Shown here piece by piece: positions 1 through 12,639 of a stretch of DNA of 64,000 bases. A model generated the notes under the pieces. The model made no database searches. It was not told the origin of the DNA and saw only the letters and a list, made by a program, of their open reading frames with translations. Each line of letters opens with the position of its first letter. Position 1 is the first letter of the stretch. The DNA lies in NCBI RefSeq assembly GCF_003286085.1, contig NW_020825368.1, forward strand, positions 248,001 through 312,000, given 5' to 3'. This DNA is from Drosophila persimilis (lineage: Eukaryota; Arthropoda; Insecta; Diptera; Drosophilidae). Position numbers and translations under genes: made by a program.

Positions 1-1
1 G

Positions 2-1196
2 TTAAGGCAAGCCACTAAATTCCATGACATAATCCAAATAAAATATCTAGTAGACAAATTGCAAAGAGAAATGAACGGGCTAAAAATAACCAAAAGAAAT
101 AAAAGAGGCCTAATCAATATAGTAGGAACAGCCTACAAATATCTCTTTGGAACACTAGATCAGGAAGATAAAGTCGATTTGGAACAAAAAATAGAAAATT
201 TAGCCAGCCATAGCATTCAAATGAATGAACTAAATTTGGTAATAGATGCAGTTAATAGCGGAATAAACGTTATAAACAAACTAAATGAAGAAAAAGACAG
301 GAATCAACAAATATAAATTATGATATTCAATCTACAACATTTCACAGAATATATCGAAGATATAGAACTAGGTATGCAATTAACTAGGCTCGGTATATTT
401 AATCCAAAATTATTAAAACAAGACTACCTGGAACAAATAAATTCTGAGAAAATACTAAATATAAAAACCTCCACATGGCTAAAATCCGATACCAACGAAA
501 TTCTAATAATTTCCAACATTCCCAAAGACATTACAAAAGTACCAATCTATAAAATCGTTCCGTATCCAGACGAATTAAATAACATGTTAACAGATATGAC
601 ATACGACAAGTACTACATAAAAAATGTTTGTTAAAGAAACTAGATTGAAAACCAATGACAATTGTATAAAAGGAATTTTAATGCAAACTCCCACTAAACG
701 TCCATATTCCAAAACTTTTCAAAACTTTCAAATAAACTTTATTGAACCCAATATACTAATCACATGGAATCTTCCAAAAACAACGCTAAACCAGAATTGT
801 GTAAACCTAGAAATCATAGCGGAAGGAAATACCATTATAAAAATCTACAACTGTTCAATCCAATTAAATGAATTTACAATATCAAACACAATGTTAGATT
901 TTGCCCAGAATGTTTATGTCAACAACAACATAACTAAAATAAAACCACTGTCGTATGTCCAAACTAATGAAATAATTATGCAATACACCAAATATAGTAA
1001 CCTATTACAAATAAGTCTACTAATTTCATTTGTCATAATTATATTAGTACTACTAAGTTATGTAGCTGTTAAATTTAAGAAAACTCCTAAAAGAGTCACG
1101 GTTAAATGTATTAACCCTATAATAGAAGCAGAAGAGGAACCAACTTCAGCCACCGCACTTGACACCCCGTCACTATACCCGAGGGTAATCGCCTAG
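2..1196 (+). pseudogene. env: Errantivirus (gypsy/17.6/297-type) envelope gene, 3' part, frame broken
   Basis: This is the transmembrane half of an insect errantivirus envelope, a membrane fusion protein. The frame is open from the window edge, so the surface subunit lies outside. A furin-type site RNKR followed by a glycine-rich hydrophobic stretch (GLINIVG) lies near 108-135 and marks the start of the fusion subunit. A membrane segment (LLISFVIIILVLLSYVAV) lies near 1015-1070, followed by a basic cytoplasmic tail ending at 1196. The reading is broken into three pieces (to 316, 320-634 and 624-1196), so the copy cannot make one protein as it stands. A purine run and an LTR follow immediately, as in errantiviruses. 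Family-level identity is strong; the exact element name is not determined. Confidence 0.85.
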
Positions 1197-1223
1197 GGAC
1201 AGGCTAATAACAAACGTTGGGGG

Positions 1224-1819
1224 AGTGACATATCCATAATTCCCCACATCCCATACACATTATGTTTATGTACAATTCATCCACCCCATCCACACAAGTA
1301 ACAGGACCCCACTCAAGATTCAATAACTGTTTCTTCCCATACTCCAAGCTAGGGCCCCCCATAATATAAACAATGGACCCCATTGTTTCATCAACATTAG
1401 AATCACGCCACTCTCGAGAAATCGATTCTTTAGAATCACGCCACTCATGAGGACCAATCAAAGCTAGACATAAAACCAAGGAGTATCACATTCCTAGCTC
1501 CGTCATGTAATGCAACACCGATCGCCAGCAGTGGATGCCTTTCATCAAAGCCGACGCATCCCCAAATATCGATCCAGGCACGTACGCCACCGACGCGAAG
1601 ATGCAGCCGAGGAAAGCAACGCCCGAAGCCAGAGTCGGGAGTTCCAAGAGAAGGGCTCATGGAAACTAGCCAGCAGCAGATAGATCAGTTCCGTTTGAGA
1701 CAAGCAGACCCAAAGTCAAGTCGGGGAATTCATTTAAAATCTTGTGACATAAAGATATTTAAGTTTGTAAAATTAAAGTCTTTTTTAAAAACTTAAAATC
1801 GAGTTGCGGATATTTAACT
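1224..1819 (+). repeat. 3' LTR of the errantivirus
   Basis: The LTR starts AGTGACATAT right after a polypurine run (TTGGGGG, about 1217-1223). It ends TTTAACT at 1819, giving the AGT...ACT inverted ends typical of the 17.6/297/gypsy group. The right border is supported independently, because sequence from 1820 matches the second host copy starting at 53636. An ATAT at 1820-1823 fits the 4-bp target duplication of these elements, but the left partner lies outside the window. Minus-strand open frames inside it look like chance. Confidence 0.8.
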
Positions 1820-2064
1820 ATATATATTTACATTTTAAAATTATAATTTTATTTCGCAAATTGGCTATTTTGCCTATTGTGACTATTAGCAAGCTATATG
1901 ATTTACTGTCGTGTCGGTTTGCTTAATGTCTACATACAGAAAAATAATGAGTCTAGAAGGGACTGAGCAGAGTCACGATCGTGACTATTTGCCTCGCTTA
2001 CAGACACAAGTTTCAGAAAGACGACACAGTAATATTCAGAGAAAAATTTTAATTTTTCTGTATT
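1820..2064. repeat. Host flank of C1D-like gene, copy 1, distal part
   Basis: This AT-rich, non-coding segment matches 53636-53884 almost base for base. It lies downstream (in gene sense, minus strand) of the C1D-like last exon. In this copy it is separated from the exon by the insertion of BEL-A after GTATT at 2060-2064. The errantivirus LTR borders its other side. Confidence 0.8.
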
Positions 2065-2372
2065 TGAAATTTTAGAATAGTTTTTCTAAATAACAATACC
2101 GATTTTGGGTGACTGCAATTTTTTTTTATTGTAATACGACGAAAGAAAAGGGGTGCGTGCGTTCGAATTCAGGGGTTTTTCTCGACTTCTTTTCAATATA
2201 TTCAAACAATTTCTTCTAAGCCTACCTTACCTACGGTGGCAAAGCGGGGCGAATTCGCCAAGAGCGAGAGAACGAGCTTTTATTGCGCTCCCGCTTTGCC
2301 CTAGCCTAACTTACACTAGACTTCATGAAATACTATCCTAATAACAATTATTAATATTCAAATGACGCTACA
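2065..2372 (-). repeat. BEL-A 3' LTR
   Basis: 308 bp, TG...CA ended (read on plus as TGAAATT to GCTACA). It matches 17643-17952 except for a short T-run difference near 2170. On the minus strand it follows a purine-rich GGGGCCGG run just after the integrase stop, a plausible polypurine tract. Confidence 0.9.
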
Positions 2373-2399
2373 CCGGCCCCGTTGAAGGCCTGGAAGGCT

Positions 2400-3818
2400 T
2401 CAAACCATTGGCAGAAGCGCCAATTTGTGTATCGGCCTCCTGAACGTGGCTCCGCTGCTCGTCCTTAGCTCGACCACTCTGACCCTTCCGTCCTGCCCGG
2501 CGGTTGTTCCGACCACCCTTCCTAGGAGCCACTGTTGAGGGGGCAGGTTGTCCTCGGCGACGATTACTAGGTCGCCTTCCTTTATGTTTGGCTCCTCCTG
2601 GTGCCACTTGCATCTGATTTGTAATCCCAGCACATACTCCCGGGACCATCGCTGCCAGAACATTTGCCTGGCTGACGAGACAAGCCGCCATCGCTTTAAG
2701 CAGCTCGGACCCTCCTGGTCCGGGGTCATGGGTGCTGGGGGTGCGATGAGCGGCCCGCCTTTCAGCAGGTGCCCGGGAGTCAGCGCGTCTCCGTCGCTTG
2801 GGTCTGGGCTTAGGGGTCCTAGCGGGCGCGAGTTGAGCACCGCCTCGATCCCGACCAGCACGGTCTCCAGCTCCTCTGCGGTGAGGAGAGCGCTTCCGAT
2901 GGCGCGTAGGAGTAGGCCCTTGGCAGACTTCACACCGGCCTCCCAAAGTCCGCCCATGTGCGGTGCTCGAGGCGGTATGAAGGCAAACTCGCACCCGCTT
3001 CTTGACGCAAATTCGCGTATCGCGTCCGCTTCCGCCTCCATCTTCCTCCGCAGTTCGCTGAAGTGGCGACTTGCTCCGACGAAATTTGTCGCGTTGTTGC
3101 AGTTCACGCGTTGCGGACATCCTCGACGACCGACGAACCTTTGGAATGCCAACAAGAAGGAATTAGTCGTCAAATCGGAGACAATTTCTAAATGAACCGC
3201 CTTGGACGCAAAACAGACAAATAACGCTATGTAGGACTTATAAGGGGGCCTTCCACGAATTTTCAGAGTCGTATAGACTGGGCCACAAAAATCAACGCCA
3301 CATACTGAAAATGGGCGGAGAGCACGGAGCCGGTCTGCGGGTAAGTTGCCCATCATTTGGGTCTGGAGTAGCGGCTTGCATTTAAAGCAACGAATACACG
3401 ACCTAACTGTCGCCCTGCAGACCGCCTGAGCATTCACTATCCAAATGCGCTGTCTAAGGATACTCACGAGTGCTCGTGGGCCGGCATGAAAATTCGTTTG
3501 ATGCAGATAGCGAACGTATGTCTGCACAAACTGCGAGCGTTTTGTCAATAACAAAGGAAACTTGGCATTATATGACATAGGAGCGTTAACTAGTCGCCCC
3601 CCAACTCGCAACAACGAAAAAGAGCACCATGTCCCAGCCTCTTCATGGATGAAGGGATTCAAGCGCTGAAGACTGGGGCCTAACTTGGTGCCTTTACGAA
3701 CCCTTTCAATATCTTCTTGAGACTCATTTTTCTGTGTTATTTCACTATTTTTAGAAACGCCTCGTCGTATTCTACGGATGACGGAATTTTTCCAAAGTTG
3801 AGACTTTTGTCTTTGCAT
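2400..3818 (-). pseudogene. pol: BEL-A unit 1 integrase region
   Basis: The C-terminal part of the BEL/Pao polyprotein, which would insert the DNA copy into the host chromosome. It carries the histidine/cysteine zinc region (LHQTNFHAG, then CIRCFKC), the core with GVDFCGP (first Asp) and GGLWEAG (Glu), and the C-terminal domain ending at the stop near 2400. The second catalytic position reads NCNNATNF where the family has an Asp-Asn pair, so the second Asp is Asn. A 1-bp deletion near 3747 (TTTCACTA against TTTCGACTA in units 2 and 3) separates this frame from RNase H. The product is therefore doubly inactivated. Confidence 0.85.
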
Positions 3819-5599
3819 TTTCGGATGAAGCGGAACACGAAAACGAACACTCTTAGCAGTTTGAGGTGTGACGAGTATCCCTCGATTACATCCACTAAGT
3901 AATTTGGCTTGGCCGCGACGGTCAGTCCGACCGATTTCTTCCGACTTTCCATCTGTATCTCTTCTTCGGAAAGCTCGAAGTGTGGATTTCTGCGCCAGCT
4001 CTCTTCTTCAAACTTTAAGAACTCTGGTCCTCCAAACCAGATCGACTGCACGATTTCCTCTACGTCACAACCTCTCGAAACTATGTCTGCTGGGTTCTGT
4101 TTTGTTGGCACATGCCGCCACGTAGCTTCACTTGACCACTCTTGAATCTCCGCTACTCGGTTCGCAACGAATGTTGACAACGACGAAGGGTGGGATCTGA
4201 TCCAATGAAGAGTAACTTCTGAATCTGACCAGAATATCATTTTATCAATTGGAACCTTGAGCAGTGATTTGATTCGGTGACAAAGGTCTGCTAGAAGGTG
4301 AGCGGCACATAACTCAAGCCTTGGGAGCGTTTTCGTCTTGAGTGGCGATACTTTCGACTTTGCAGTCAACAAGGAGACCTTGAAACCTTCTGCAGTCTTT
4401 CTACGGATATAGACGCAGGCTCCATAAGCTCTCATGGATGCGTCGGCAAAGGCATGTACTTGAATCGGTGACATGGGATCAGTATGCACAAATCGAGGTA
4501 TGGTAATCTTCTCCAACTGACCCAAGGATTCTTTTAATAAGTTCCATGCTGTTTCCAAGTTCATTGGAATTGACTCATCCCAATCTAGCTTGTTGAGCCA
4601 AAGCTCCTGCAGTAGGATCTTTCCCTTAATTACTAAAGGACTTAACAAGCCAAGGGGGTCAAACAGCTTTGATGTCACCGATAAGATGTTCCGTTTTGTC
4701 GCTCGGAGACCCATAACTGACGTGTCAATTTGGAACTTAAAGACGTCTTCGTGTGGCAGCCACGATATTCCTAACGCCTTAGTTGACTCTGAGTCCGAGA
4801 TCGTTATCGGTTTAACTGTGCTCTCGGATGCGGTGACCTCAGGTGAGTTCGAAAACCATTTAGTCAATTCAAACCCAGCGGTTTGAAGAACCTGAGCCAC
4901 ATCAGACTTAATTGTCTTTAACTCCTCTACGCAACCAGCACCAGTCAACATGTCATCGACATAGAAGTCGGAGTCAATAACTTCAGCAGCTTTAGGGAAT
5001 GAGAGTTTTGCAGACTCACTCAACCTCTTCAAACACCGAATTGCCAAAAATGGGGCTGGTCCAGTCCCATATGTTACGGGGTTGAGCTGGTATATTCTCA
5101 AGGACTCAGACGGGTCTCTTCTCCACACTATGAGCTGGAATTGTCTATCCGCATCAGCGACCCAGACTTGGCGATACATCTTCTTAACATCGGCTGTCAA
5201 GGCGTACCTGTGTAGTCTGAATCGGAGCAATGTCGAATACAGCTCATCCTGTATCGTAGGACCGACCATCAATATGTCGTTCAAGGCCACCTGAGAGGAC
5301 GTTTTACAAGACGCATCGAAAACGACGCGGAGCTTGGTCGACGTGCTTTGAGGCCTCAACACACACTGATGTGGAATGAAATAATGTGGAGTTTTGGGGA
5401 TTGTGTTGTCTGTGGTAGACATGTGACCCAAGGAGAGGTACTCTTCCATGAACTCCAAGTACATTTTCTGTAACTCGGGGTCACGAGACAATCTTTTTTC
5501 AAGCGATAAAAACCGCCGTTTAACCACTTCAAAGGAGTTGCCTAAGGTACTGGAATCTGATTTGAACGGCAGTCTTACTTCAAACCGACCTGAAGGCAC
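3737..5599 (-). pseudogene. pol: BEL-A unit 1 reverse transcriptase and RNase H
   Basis: A 620-residue open stretch of pol. It starts in the protease-RT linker, then the RT core with TADVKKMYRQV (first Asp motif) and FYVDDML (YVDD catalytic box, plus-strand position about 4935-4955). RNase H follows with its acidic positions AFADAS, PRLELCA, FWSDSE and NPADIVSRG. All key residues are present, so this unit's RT and RNase H are the best preserved of the three. It is cut off from the protease frame by a 1-bp loss near 5610 and from integrase by another near 3747. Confidence 0.85.
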
Positions 5600-7251
5600 G
5601 ACCTGAGTAGTCCTTCTATAATGCTTTCACATAACTTGTGTTCAGGAGATAAAGACTTTTTAGAAGACGGTAATTCTTCCAGTGACCAAAACTTTTGTAA
5701 TGTGTTGTCGATGTGTATCACTGACTCTTCTCGACAACTCAAACAATTCCTCGCTTCTTGGGTGGCGGTCACCTTTGGAGTGTATCTGCCCGAAACAATC
5801 CAGCCGAAAAGCGTTTTCTGCAGAGTTGGATAGTCAGGACCTTGTCGAATCTGACCAACAGATAAAAGTTCGAAAAATGTTTCTGTACCTATCAACATAT
5901 CTATCTTCTGTGGCTTGAAGAAATATGGGTCTGCAAGTGGTAAGTTCTTCGGGATTTTCCAGTCACTCACGTTAAGTGTTTGATCAGGGTGATACCCCGA
6001 AATGGACCTTAAAATCCAGAAATCAACCGAAAACTCACTACCAGTAATTCGCGACTTCACCACCGTGTGTATCTTTTTCTTGACTTGTGAATTGGATTCA
6101 CCAATACCAAGCAAGTTGATACACGACTCATCCCTACGGATCTGTAAGCGCTGTGCTAAGTCCTCAGTTATAAAATTGGTTTGAGACCCCGAGTCAAGCA
6201 GAGCTCGGGCCAAAACATGTTCACCATTATTTGTTCGGACGCTTACGATCGACGTAGCCAGAATAACTCTATCCATAGCTGTCGCATGGAGAGCATGCGA
6301 AGTGGAAGGTTGATTCTGATTGAAAGGAGGAGAAGAATTCTCTGGGGGTGATGGTAACGCCAGACTTTTATTCGCCACTGTGTACCTATGCAATAAGGTA
6401 TGGTGTGAGCAGCCACACACTCGACACTTCTTAGCTTTGCATCGTACTACAGAGTGGCCTTGTTTCAGACAATTGATGCACAGGGATGCAGTTTTTGCGA
6501 ATTCGAACCTTTGCATTACTGCCAGCCGACCAAATGGACTGCAATCTGTCAACAAATGGCCTTTCGCATTGCAGTAGCTGCATTGTTGGTTTTTGGTATT
6601 CGCGGTGGAACACGCGAATGAGCTCCGATTATGCGGCTTGCTTGGCACAGCTTTCTGCCCCTGCTTTGGTTTGTCCGAATTTTCGGCCGAAAGATGCTGA
6701 TGTCTGCGATTAAGCAACTTTTCACAGTCCGTCCAAAGTGGCAGTTTGTCATAATCGAGCTGTTCTTCCCATTTCTCTTTGGTCACCGGATCGACTCTGC
6801 TCAAGACGAGACAACAACGAACCATATATGGATGAGGCGGTATCGATAAGGTTCCTTAAGGACGATTCTGATTGCTGGGTCATTTTGGGAAGACTAAATA
6901 TGGCATCAATGTGATTTTTAAAGATCAGACAATCATTATCGCAGACCCGTTTTAAGCAGCCATTGCTTTCTCGTAGTTGGTCTCGGTTACTTGGAAAGCC
7001 CTAACTGTTCCCAACGTTTCACCGGAGAGACACGAAAGCAAATGGTTGAACTTTTCGATAATTGGAATGCTTTGGTCATTGTGAACTAGAGTCTTAAATA
7101 AACCTATGAAGTTTTTAAAGTCCGAAAAGTTGCCGCTGAACTGCGGCAGAGCTAACTTCGGAAGGCAAGCACGAGTTGGGCCACCATAAGCTGGTACTGC
7201 CGGTATTGTCTCATCAGCTGTCTTCAATGCGCAAATGAGAGACATTAATTT
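5575..7251 (-). pseudogene. gag-pro: BEL-A unit 1 gag C-terminus and protease, 5' truncated
   Basis: The gag part begins at residue MSLICAL (start 7245) because the upstream gag has been replaced by the LINE fragment. It holds the DUF1759-like capsid region (LALPQFSGNFSDFKNF), two CCHC knuckles (CSYCNAKGHLLTDC, CINCLKQGHSVVRC), a third Cys/His motif, and an aspartic protease with the LLDSGSQTNFI motif. A 44-bp loss near 6808 and a 1-bp loss near 6955, both relative to unit 3, break the frame. Unit 2 shares both losses. Confidence 0.85.
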
Positions 7252-8530
7252 ATATAGTTATATATTATAGTAAATATAACGGAAGACTTTAGATTAACAC
7301 AAGATGGAGGAAATGTGACGCTATTAGTACTACTTGACTTCAGTAAAGCATTTGACACGGTTAACCACGAAATCTTATTAAGTAAATTAGTTAACTTTTT
7401 CAATTTTAGTAAGGTAGCTATAAAGCTATTAAAATCGTATTTAACGGATAGAAGACAGGTAGTGGTAAGTGGAAGTAGAATTTCTTCAATGATGAGCACT
7501 GCACGTGGTGTGCCTCAAGGTTCAGTTCCTGGGCCGCTTTTGTTCTCATTATATGTGAATGACCTGCCAGACGTCCTGTTAAATTGTAAAAGTCATATGT
7601 ATGCGGATGACGTCCAAATGTATGTTAGTCGTCCATTGAGTAAAATTGATGAGTGTATAAGTGTGTGTAACACTGATTTGCTCAATGTGAGTAGCTGGGC
7701 GAAGCGTAATGGTCTGGCACTTAATCCAGATAAATGTAAATGTGTAATTATATACAAGAAGCAAATAAATACGATGGCCTATCCAAAACTTGAAATCGAA
7801 GGAAAACAAATTAATTACGTAGATCATGTGGAAAACTTAGGATTAACATTTAACAATACGCTTTCTTGGAGTAGCCAAGTAGTGAAAGCTACTGGTAGAA
7901 CATATAGTCTACTAAGAAAACTCGCACCAACACAAAAATACCTACCAGATATACTCAAACTAATGATAGCTAAGACATATTTGACACCCACCTTATTCTA
8001 TGGTATTGAAATATTTGGAAATTGTGACGCTGAATCTCAAAAAAAACTTAAAGTAACATTTAACAACATTGCCCGCTACATATATAATAAGAGACGAACC
8101 GATCATATCTCAATCTTAGCAAGACAAATATTCAAAATGGATTTAAAGACATGGATAGGGTACAGAACAATTATTTTTCTACATCGAATAATCTATACCA
8201 GACAGCCGAGCTACTTATATGATAAATTAACCTTTGCTTCATCAAATAAAACGTTGAATCTGGTAACCATAAGGTACAAACTTGCCAATTCAGGAAAACA
8301 ATTTTTAACAAATGCTATTCGGTTATGGAATGAGTTACCTTTCAATATTAAAAATATTAGTAGAGCAACGCAATTTAGGGATAAATTAGAAAAACACTTG
8401 ATAAACCCATAAAAAAAAAAAAAATAAAAAAATAAATAAAAATAATTAATAAAAATAATAATAATAATAAAAAATAATAATAAAAAAAAAAACATAAAAA
8501 AATAAATTAGAATTAGTATTAGTGTCGCAA
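7252..8530 (+). pseudogene. CR1-like LINE fragment (RT half), copy 1
   Basis: This fragment of a non-LTR retrotransposon is antisense to BEL-A. The long frame 7315-8412 holds RT motifs LDFSKAFDTVNH, RGVPQGSVPGPLLF and MYADDVQMY (YADD box intact), then the thumb and C-terminal region ending RDKLEKHLINP. The 5' end is cut at 7252, so endonuclease and ORF1 are absent. The 3' end is a long A/T-rich run (8413-8515) followed by a short stretch to 8530. It replaces the junction between BEL-A gag and integrase rather than lying in one target site. The clade assignment (CR1/jockey-like) rests on RT motif style. Confidence 0.75.
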
Positions 8531-11361
8531 CATGTCCCAGCCTCTTCATGGATGAAGGGATTCAAACGCTGAAGACTGGGGCCTAACTTGGTGCCTTTAC
8601 GAACCCTTTCAATATCTTCTTGAGACTCATTTTTCTGTGTTATTTCGACTATTTTTAGAAACGCCTCGTCGTATTCTACGGATGACGGAATTTTTCCAAA
8701 GTTGAGACTTTTGTCTTTGCATTTTCGGATGAAGCGGAACACGAAAACGAACACTCTTAGCAGTTTGAGGTGTGACGAGTATCCCTCGATTACATCCACT
8801 AAATAATTTGGCTTGGCCGCGACGGTCAGTCCGACCGATTTCTTCCGACTTTCCATCTGTAGCTCTTCTTCGGAAAGCTCGAAGTGTGGATTTCTGGGCC
8901 AGCTCTCTTCTTCAAACTTTAAGAACTCTGGTCCACCAAACCAGATCGACTGCACGATTTCCTCTACGTCACAACCTCTCGAAACTATGTCTGCTGGGTT
9001 CTGTTTTGTTGGCACATGCCGCCACGTAGCTTCACTTGACCACTCTTAAATCTCCGCTATTCGGTTCGCAACGAATGTTGACAAGACATGTCATCGACAT
9101 AGAAGTCGGAGTCAATAACTTCAGCAGCTTTAGGGAATGAGAGTTTTGCAGACTCACTCAACCTCTTCAAACACCGAATAGCCAAAAATGGGGTGGTCCA
9201 GTCCCATATGTTACGGTGTTGAGCTGGTATATTCTCAAGGACTCAGACGGGTCTCTTCTCCACACTATGAGCTGGAATTGTCTTTCCGCATCAGCGACCC
9301 AGACTTGGCGATACATCTTCTTGACATCGGCTGTCAAGGCGTACCTGTGTAATCTGAATCGGAGAAATCTCGATTACAGCTCATCCTGTATCGTAGGACC
9401 GACCATCAATATGTCGTTCAAGGCCACCTGAGAGGACGTTTTACAAGACGCATCGAAAACGACGCGGAGCTTGGTCGACGTGCTTTGGGGCCTCAACACA
9501 CACTGATGTGGAATGAAATAATGTGGAATTTGGGGATTGTGTTGTCTGTGTTAGACATGTGACCCAAGGAGAGATTCTGTAACTCGGGGTCACGAGACAA
9601 TCTTTTTTCAAGCGATAAAAACCGCCGTTTAGCCACTTCAAAGGAGTTGCCTAAGATACTGGGATCTGATTTGAACGGCAGTCTTACTTCAAACCGACCT
9701 GGAGGCACGACCTGAGTAGTCCTTCTATAAGGCTTTTCACATAACTTGTGTTCAGGAGATAAAGACTTTTTAGAAGACGGCAATTCTTCCAGTGACCAAA
9801 ACTTTTGTAATGTGTTGTCGATGTGTATCACTGACTCTTCTCGACAACTCAAACAATTCCTCGCTTCTTGGGTGGCAGTCAGCTTTGGAGTGTATCTGCC
9901 CGAAACAAACCAGCCGAGAAGCGTTTTTTGCAGAGTTGGATAGTCAGGACCTTGTCGAATCTGACCAACAGATAAAAGTTCGAAAAATGTTTCTGCACCT
10001 ATCAACATATCTATCTTCTGTGGCTTGAAGAAATATGGGTCTGCAAGTGGTAAGTTCTTCGGGATTTTCCAGTCACTCACGTTAAGTGTTTGATCAGGGT
10101 GATACCCCGAAATGGACTTTAGAATCCAGAAATCAACCGAAAACTCACTACCAGTAATTCGCGACTTCACCACCGTGTGTATCTTTTTCTTGACTTGTGA
10201 ATTGGATTCACCAATACCAAGCAAGTTGATACACGACTCCTCCCTACGGATCTGTAAGCGCTGTGCTAAGTCCTCAGTTATAAAATTGGTTTGAGACCCC
10301 GAGTCAAGCAGAGCTCGGGCCAAAACATGTTCACCATTATTTGTTCGGACGCTTACGATCGACGTAGCCAGAATAACTCTATCCATAGCTGTCGCATGGA
10401 GAGCATGCGAAGTGGAAGGTTGATTCTGATTGAAAGGAGGAGAAGAATTCTCTGGGGGTGATGGTAACGCCAGACTTTTATTCGCCACTGTGTACCTATG
10501 CAATAAGGTATGGTGTGAGCAGCCACACACTCGACACTTCTTAGCTTTGCATCGTACTACAGAGTGGCCTTGTTTCAGACAATTGATGCACAGGGATGCA
10601 GTTTTTGCGAATTCGAACCTTTGCATTACTGCCAGCCGACCAAATGGACTGCAATCTGTCAACAAATGGCCTTTCGCATTGCAGTAGCTGCATTGTTGGT
10701 TTTTGGTATTCGCGGTGGAACACGCGAATGAGCTCCGATTATGCGGCTTGCTTGGCACAGCTTTCTGCCCCTGCTTTGGTTTGTCCGAATTTTCGGCCGA
10801 AAGATGCTGATGTCTGCGATTAAGCAACTTTTCACAGTCCGTCCAAAGTGGCAGTTTGTCATAATCGAGCTGTTCTTCCCATTTCTCTTTGGTCACCGGA
10901 TCGACTCTGCTCAAGACGAGACAACAACGAACCATATATGGATGAGGCGGTATCGATAAGGTTCCTTAAGGACGATTCTGATTGCTGGGTCATTTTGGGA
11001 AGACTAAATATGGCATCAATGTGATTTTTAAAGATCAGACAATCATTATCGCAGACCCGTTTTAAGCAGCCATTGCTTTCTCGTAGTTGGTCTCGGTTAC
11101 TTGGAAAGCCCTAACTGTTCCCAACGTTTCACCGGAGAGACACGAAAGCAAATGGTTGAACTTTTCGATAATTGGAATGCTTTGGTCATTGTGAACTAGA
11201 GTCTTAAATAAACCTATGAAGTTTTTAAAGTCCGAAAAGTTGCCGCTGAACTGCGGCAGAGCTAACTTCGGAAGGCAAGCACGAGTTGGGCCACCATAAG
11301 CTGGTACTGCCGGTATTGTCTCATCAGCTGTCTTCAATGCGCAAATGAGAGACATTAATTT
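8531..11361 (-). pseudogene. gag-pol: BEL-A unit 2: recombinant copy of integrase start, RNase H, RT, protease and gag
   Basis: Second copy of the BEL-A interior. It begins at the integrase N-terminus/RNase H end (8531-9083). It then lacks about 766 bp of the RNase H/RT region at about 9083, relative to unit 3, and resumes with RT (9084-9490), protease and gag (to 11355). It carries an in-frame stop in RNase H (near 9048) and one in RT (near 9372), both shared with unit 3. The gag side carries the 44-bp loss shared with unit 1. Diagnostic differences switch from unit-3-like to unit-1-like between about 10239 and 10433, marking it as a product of exchange between the other two. It is not functional. 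Confidence 0.85.
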
Positions 11362-12639
11362 ATATAGTTATATATTATAGTAAATATAACGGAAGACTTT
11401 AGATTAACACAAGATGGAGGAAATGTGACGCTATTAGTACTACTTGACTTCAGTAAAGCATTTGACACGGTTAACCACGAAATCTTATTAAGTAAATTAG
11501 TTAACTTTTTCAATTTTAGTAAGGTAGCTATAAAGCTATTAAAATCGTATTTAACGGATAGAAGACAGGTAGTGGTAAGTGGAAGTAGAATTTCTTCAAT
11601 GATGAGCACTGCACGTGGTGTGCCTCAAGGTTCAGTTCCTGGGCCGCTTTTGTTCTCATTATATGTGAATGACCTGCCAGACGTCCTGTTAAATTGTAAA
11701 AGTCATATGTATGCGGATGACGTCCAAATGTATGTTAGTCGTCCATTGAGTAAAATTGATGAGTGTATAAGTGTGTGTAACACTGATTTGCTCAATGTGA
11801 GTAGCTGGGCGAAGCGTAATGGTCTGGCACTTAATCCAGATAAATGTAAATGTGTAATTATATACAAGAAGCAAATAAATACGATGGCCTATCCAAAACT
11901 TGAAATCGAAGGAAAACAAATTAATTACGTAGATCATGTGGAAAACTTAGGATTAACATTTAACAATACGCTTTCTTGGAGTAGCCAAGTAGTGAAAGCT
12001 ACTGGTAGAACATATAGTCTACTAAGAAAACTCGCACCAACACAAAAATACCTACCAGATATACTCAAACTAATGATAGCTAAGACATATTTGACACCCA
12101 CCTTATTCTATGGTATTGAAATATTTGGAAATTGTGACGCTGAATCTCAAAAAAAACTTAAAGTAACATTTAACAACATTGCCCGCTACATATATAATAA
12201 GAGACGAACCGATCATATCTCAATCTTAGCAAGACAAATATTCAAAATGGATTTAAAGACATGGATAGGGTACAGAACAATTATTTTTCTACATCGAATA
12301 ATCTATACCAGACAGCCGAGCTACTTATATGATAAATTAACCTTTGCTTCATCAAATAAAACGTTGAATCTGGTAACCATAAGGTACAAACTTGCCAATT
12401 CAGGAAAACAATTTTTAACAAATGCTATTCGGTTATGGAATGAGTTACCTTTCAATATTAAAAATATTAGTAGAGCAACGCAATTTAGGGATAAATTAGA
12501 AAAACACTTGATAAACCCATAAAAAAAAAAAAATAAAAAAATAAATAAAAATAATTAATAAAAATAATAATAATAATAAAAAATAATAATAAAAAAAAAA
12601 ACATAAAAAAATAAATTAGAATTAGTATTAGTGTCGCAA
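11362..12639 (+). pseudogene. CR1-like LINE fragment, copy 2
   Basis: This is the same fragment as at 7252-8530, shifted by 4110 bp. The 365-residue RT frame (11425-12522) is identical at protein level, and the A-rich tail is one base shorter. Both junctions with BEL-A sequence are the same as in copy 1. It was therefore duplicated as part of the 4.1-kb unit and is not a second insertion. Confidence 0.85.

Noticed and set aside
1204..1660. Minus-strand open frames of 91 and 71 codons
   Set aside because: They lie within the errantivirus 3' LTR and show no domain or conserved motif, so they are chance frames.
2368..3195. Arg/Pro-rich open frames overlapping the integrase
   Set aside because: They are alternate frames of the BEL-A integrase, with composition bias only.
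8413..8549. Phe/Ile/Tyr-rich minus-strand open frame
   Set aside because: It is translation of the A/T-rich LINE tail and is not a membrane protein gene.
11425..12522. Second LINE RT frame considered as an independent insertion
   Set aside because: It has the same junctions and the same 4110-bp offset as the first, so it was duplicated with the surrounding BEL-A unit.
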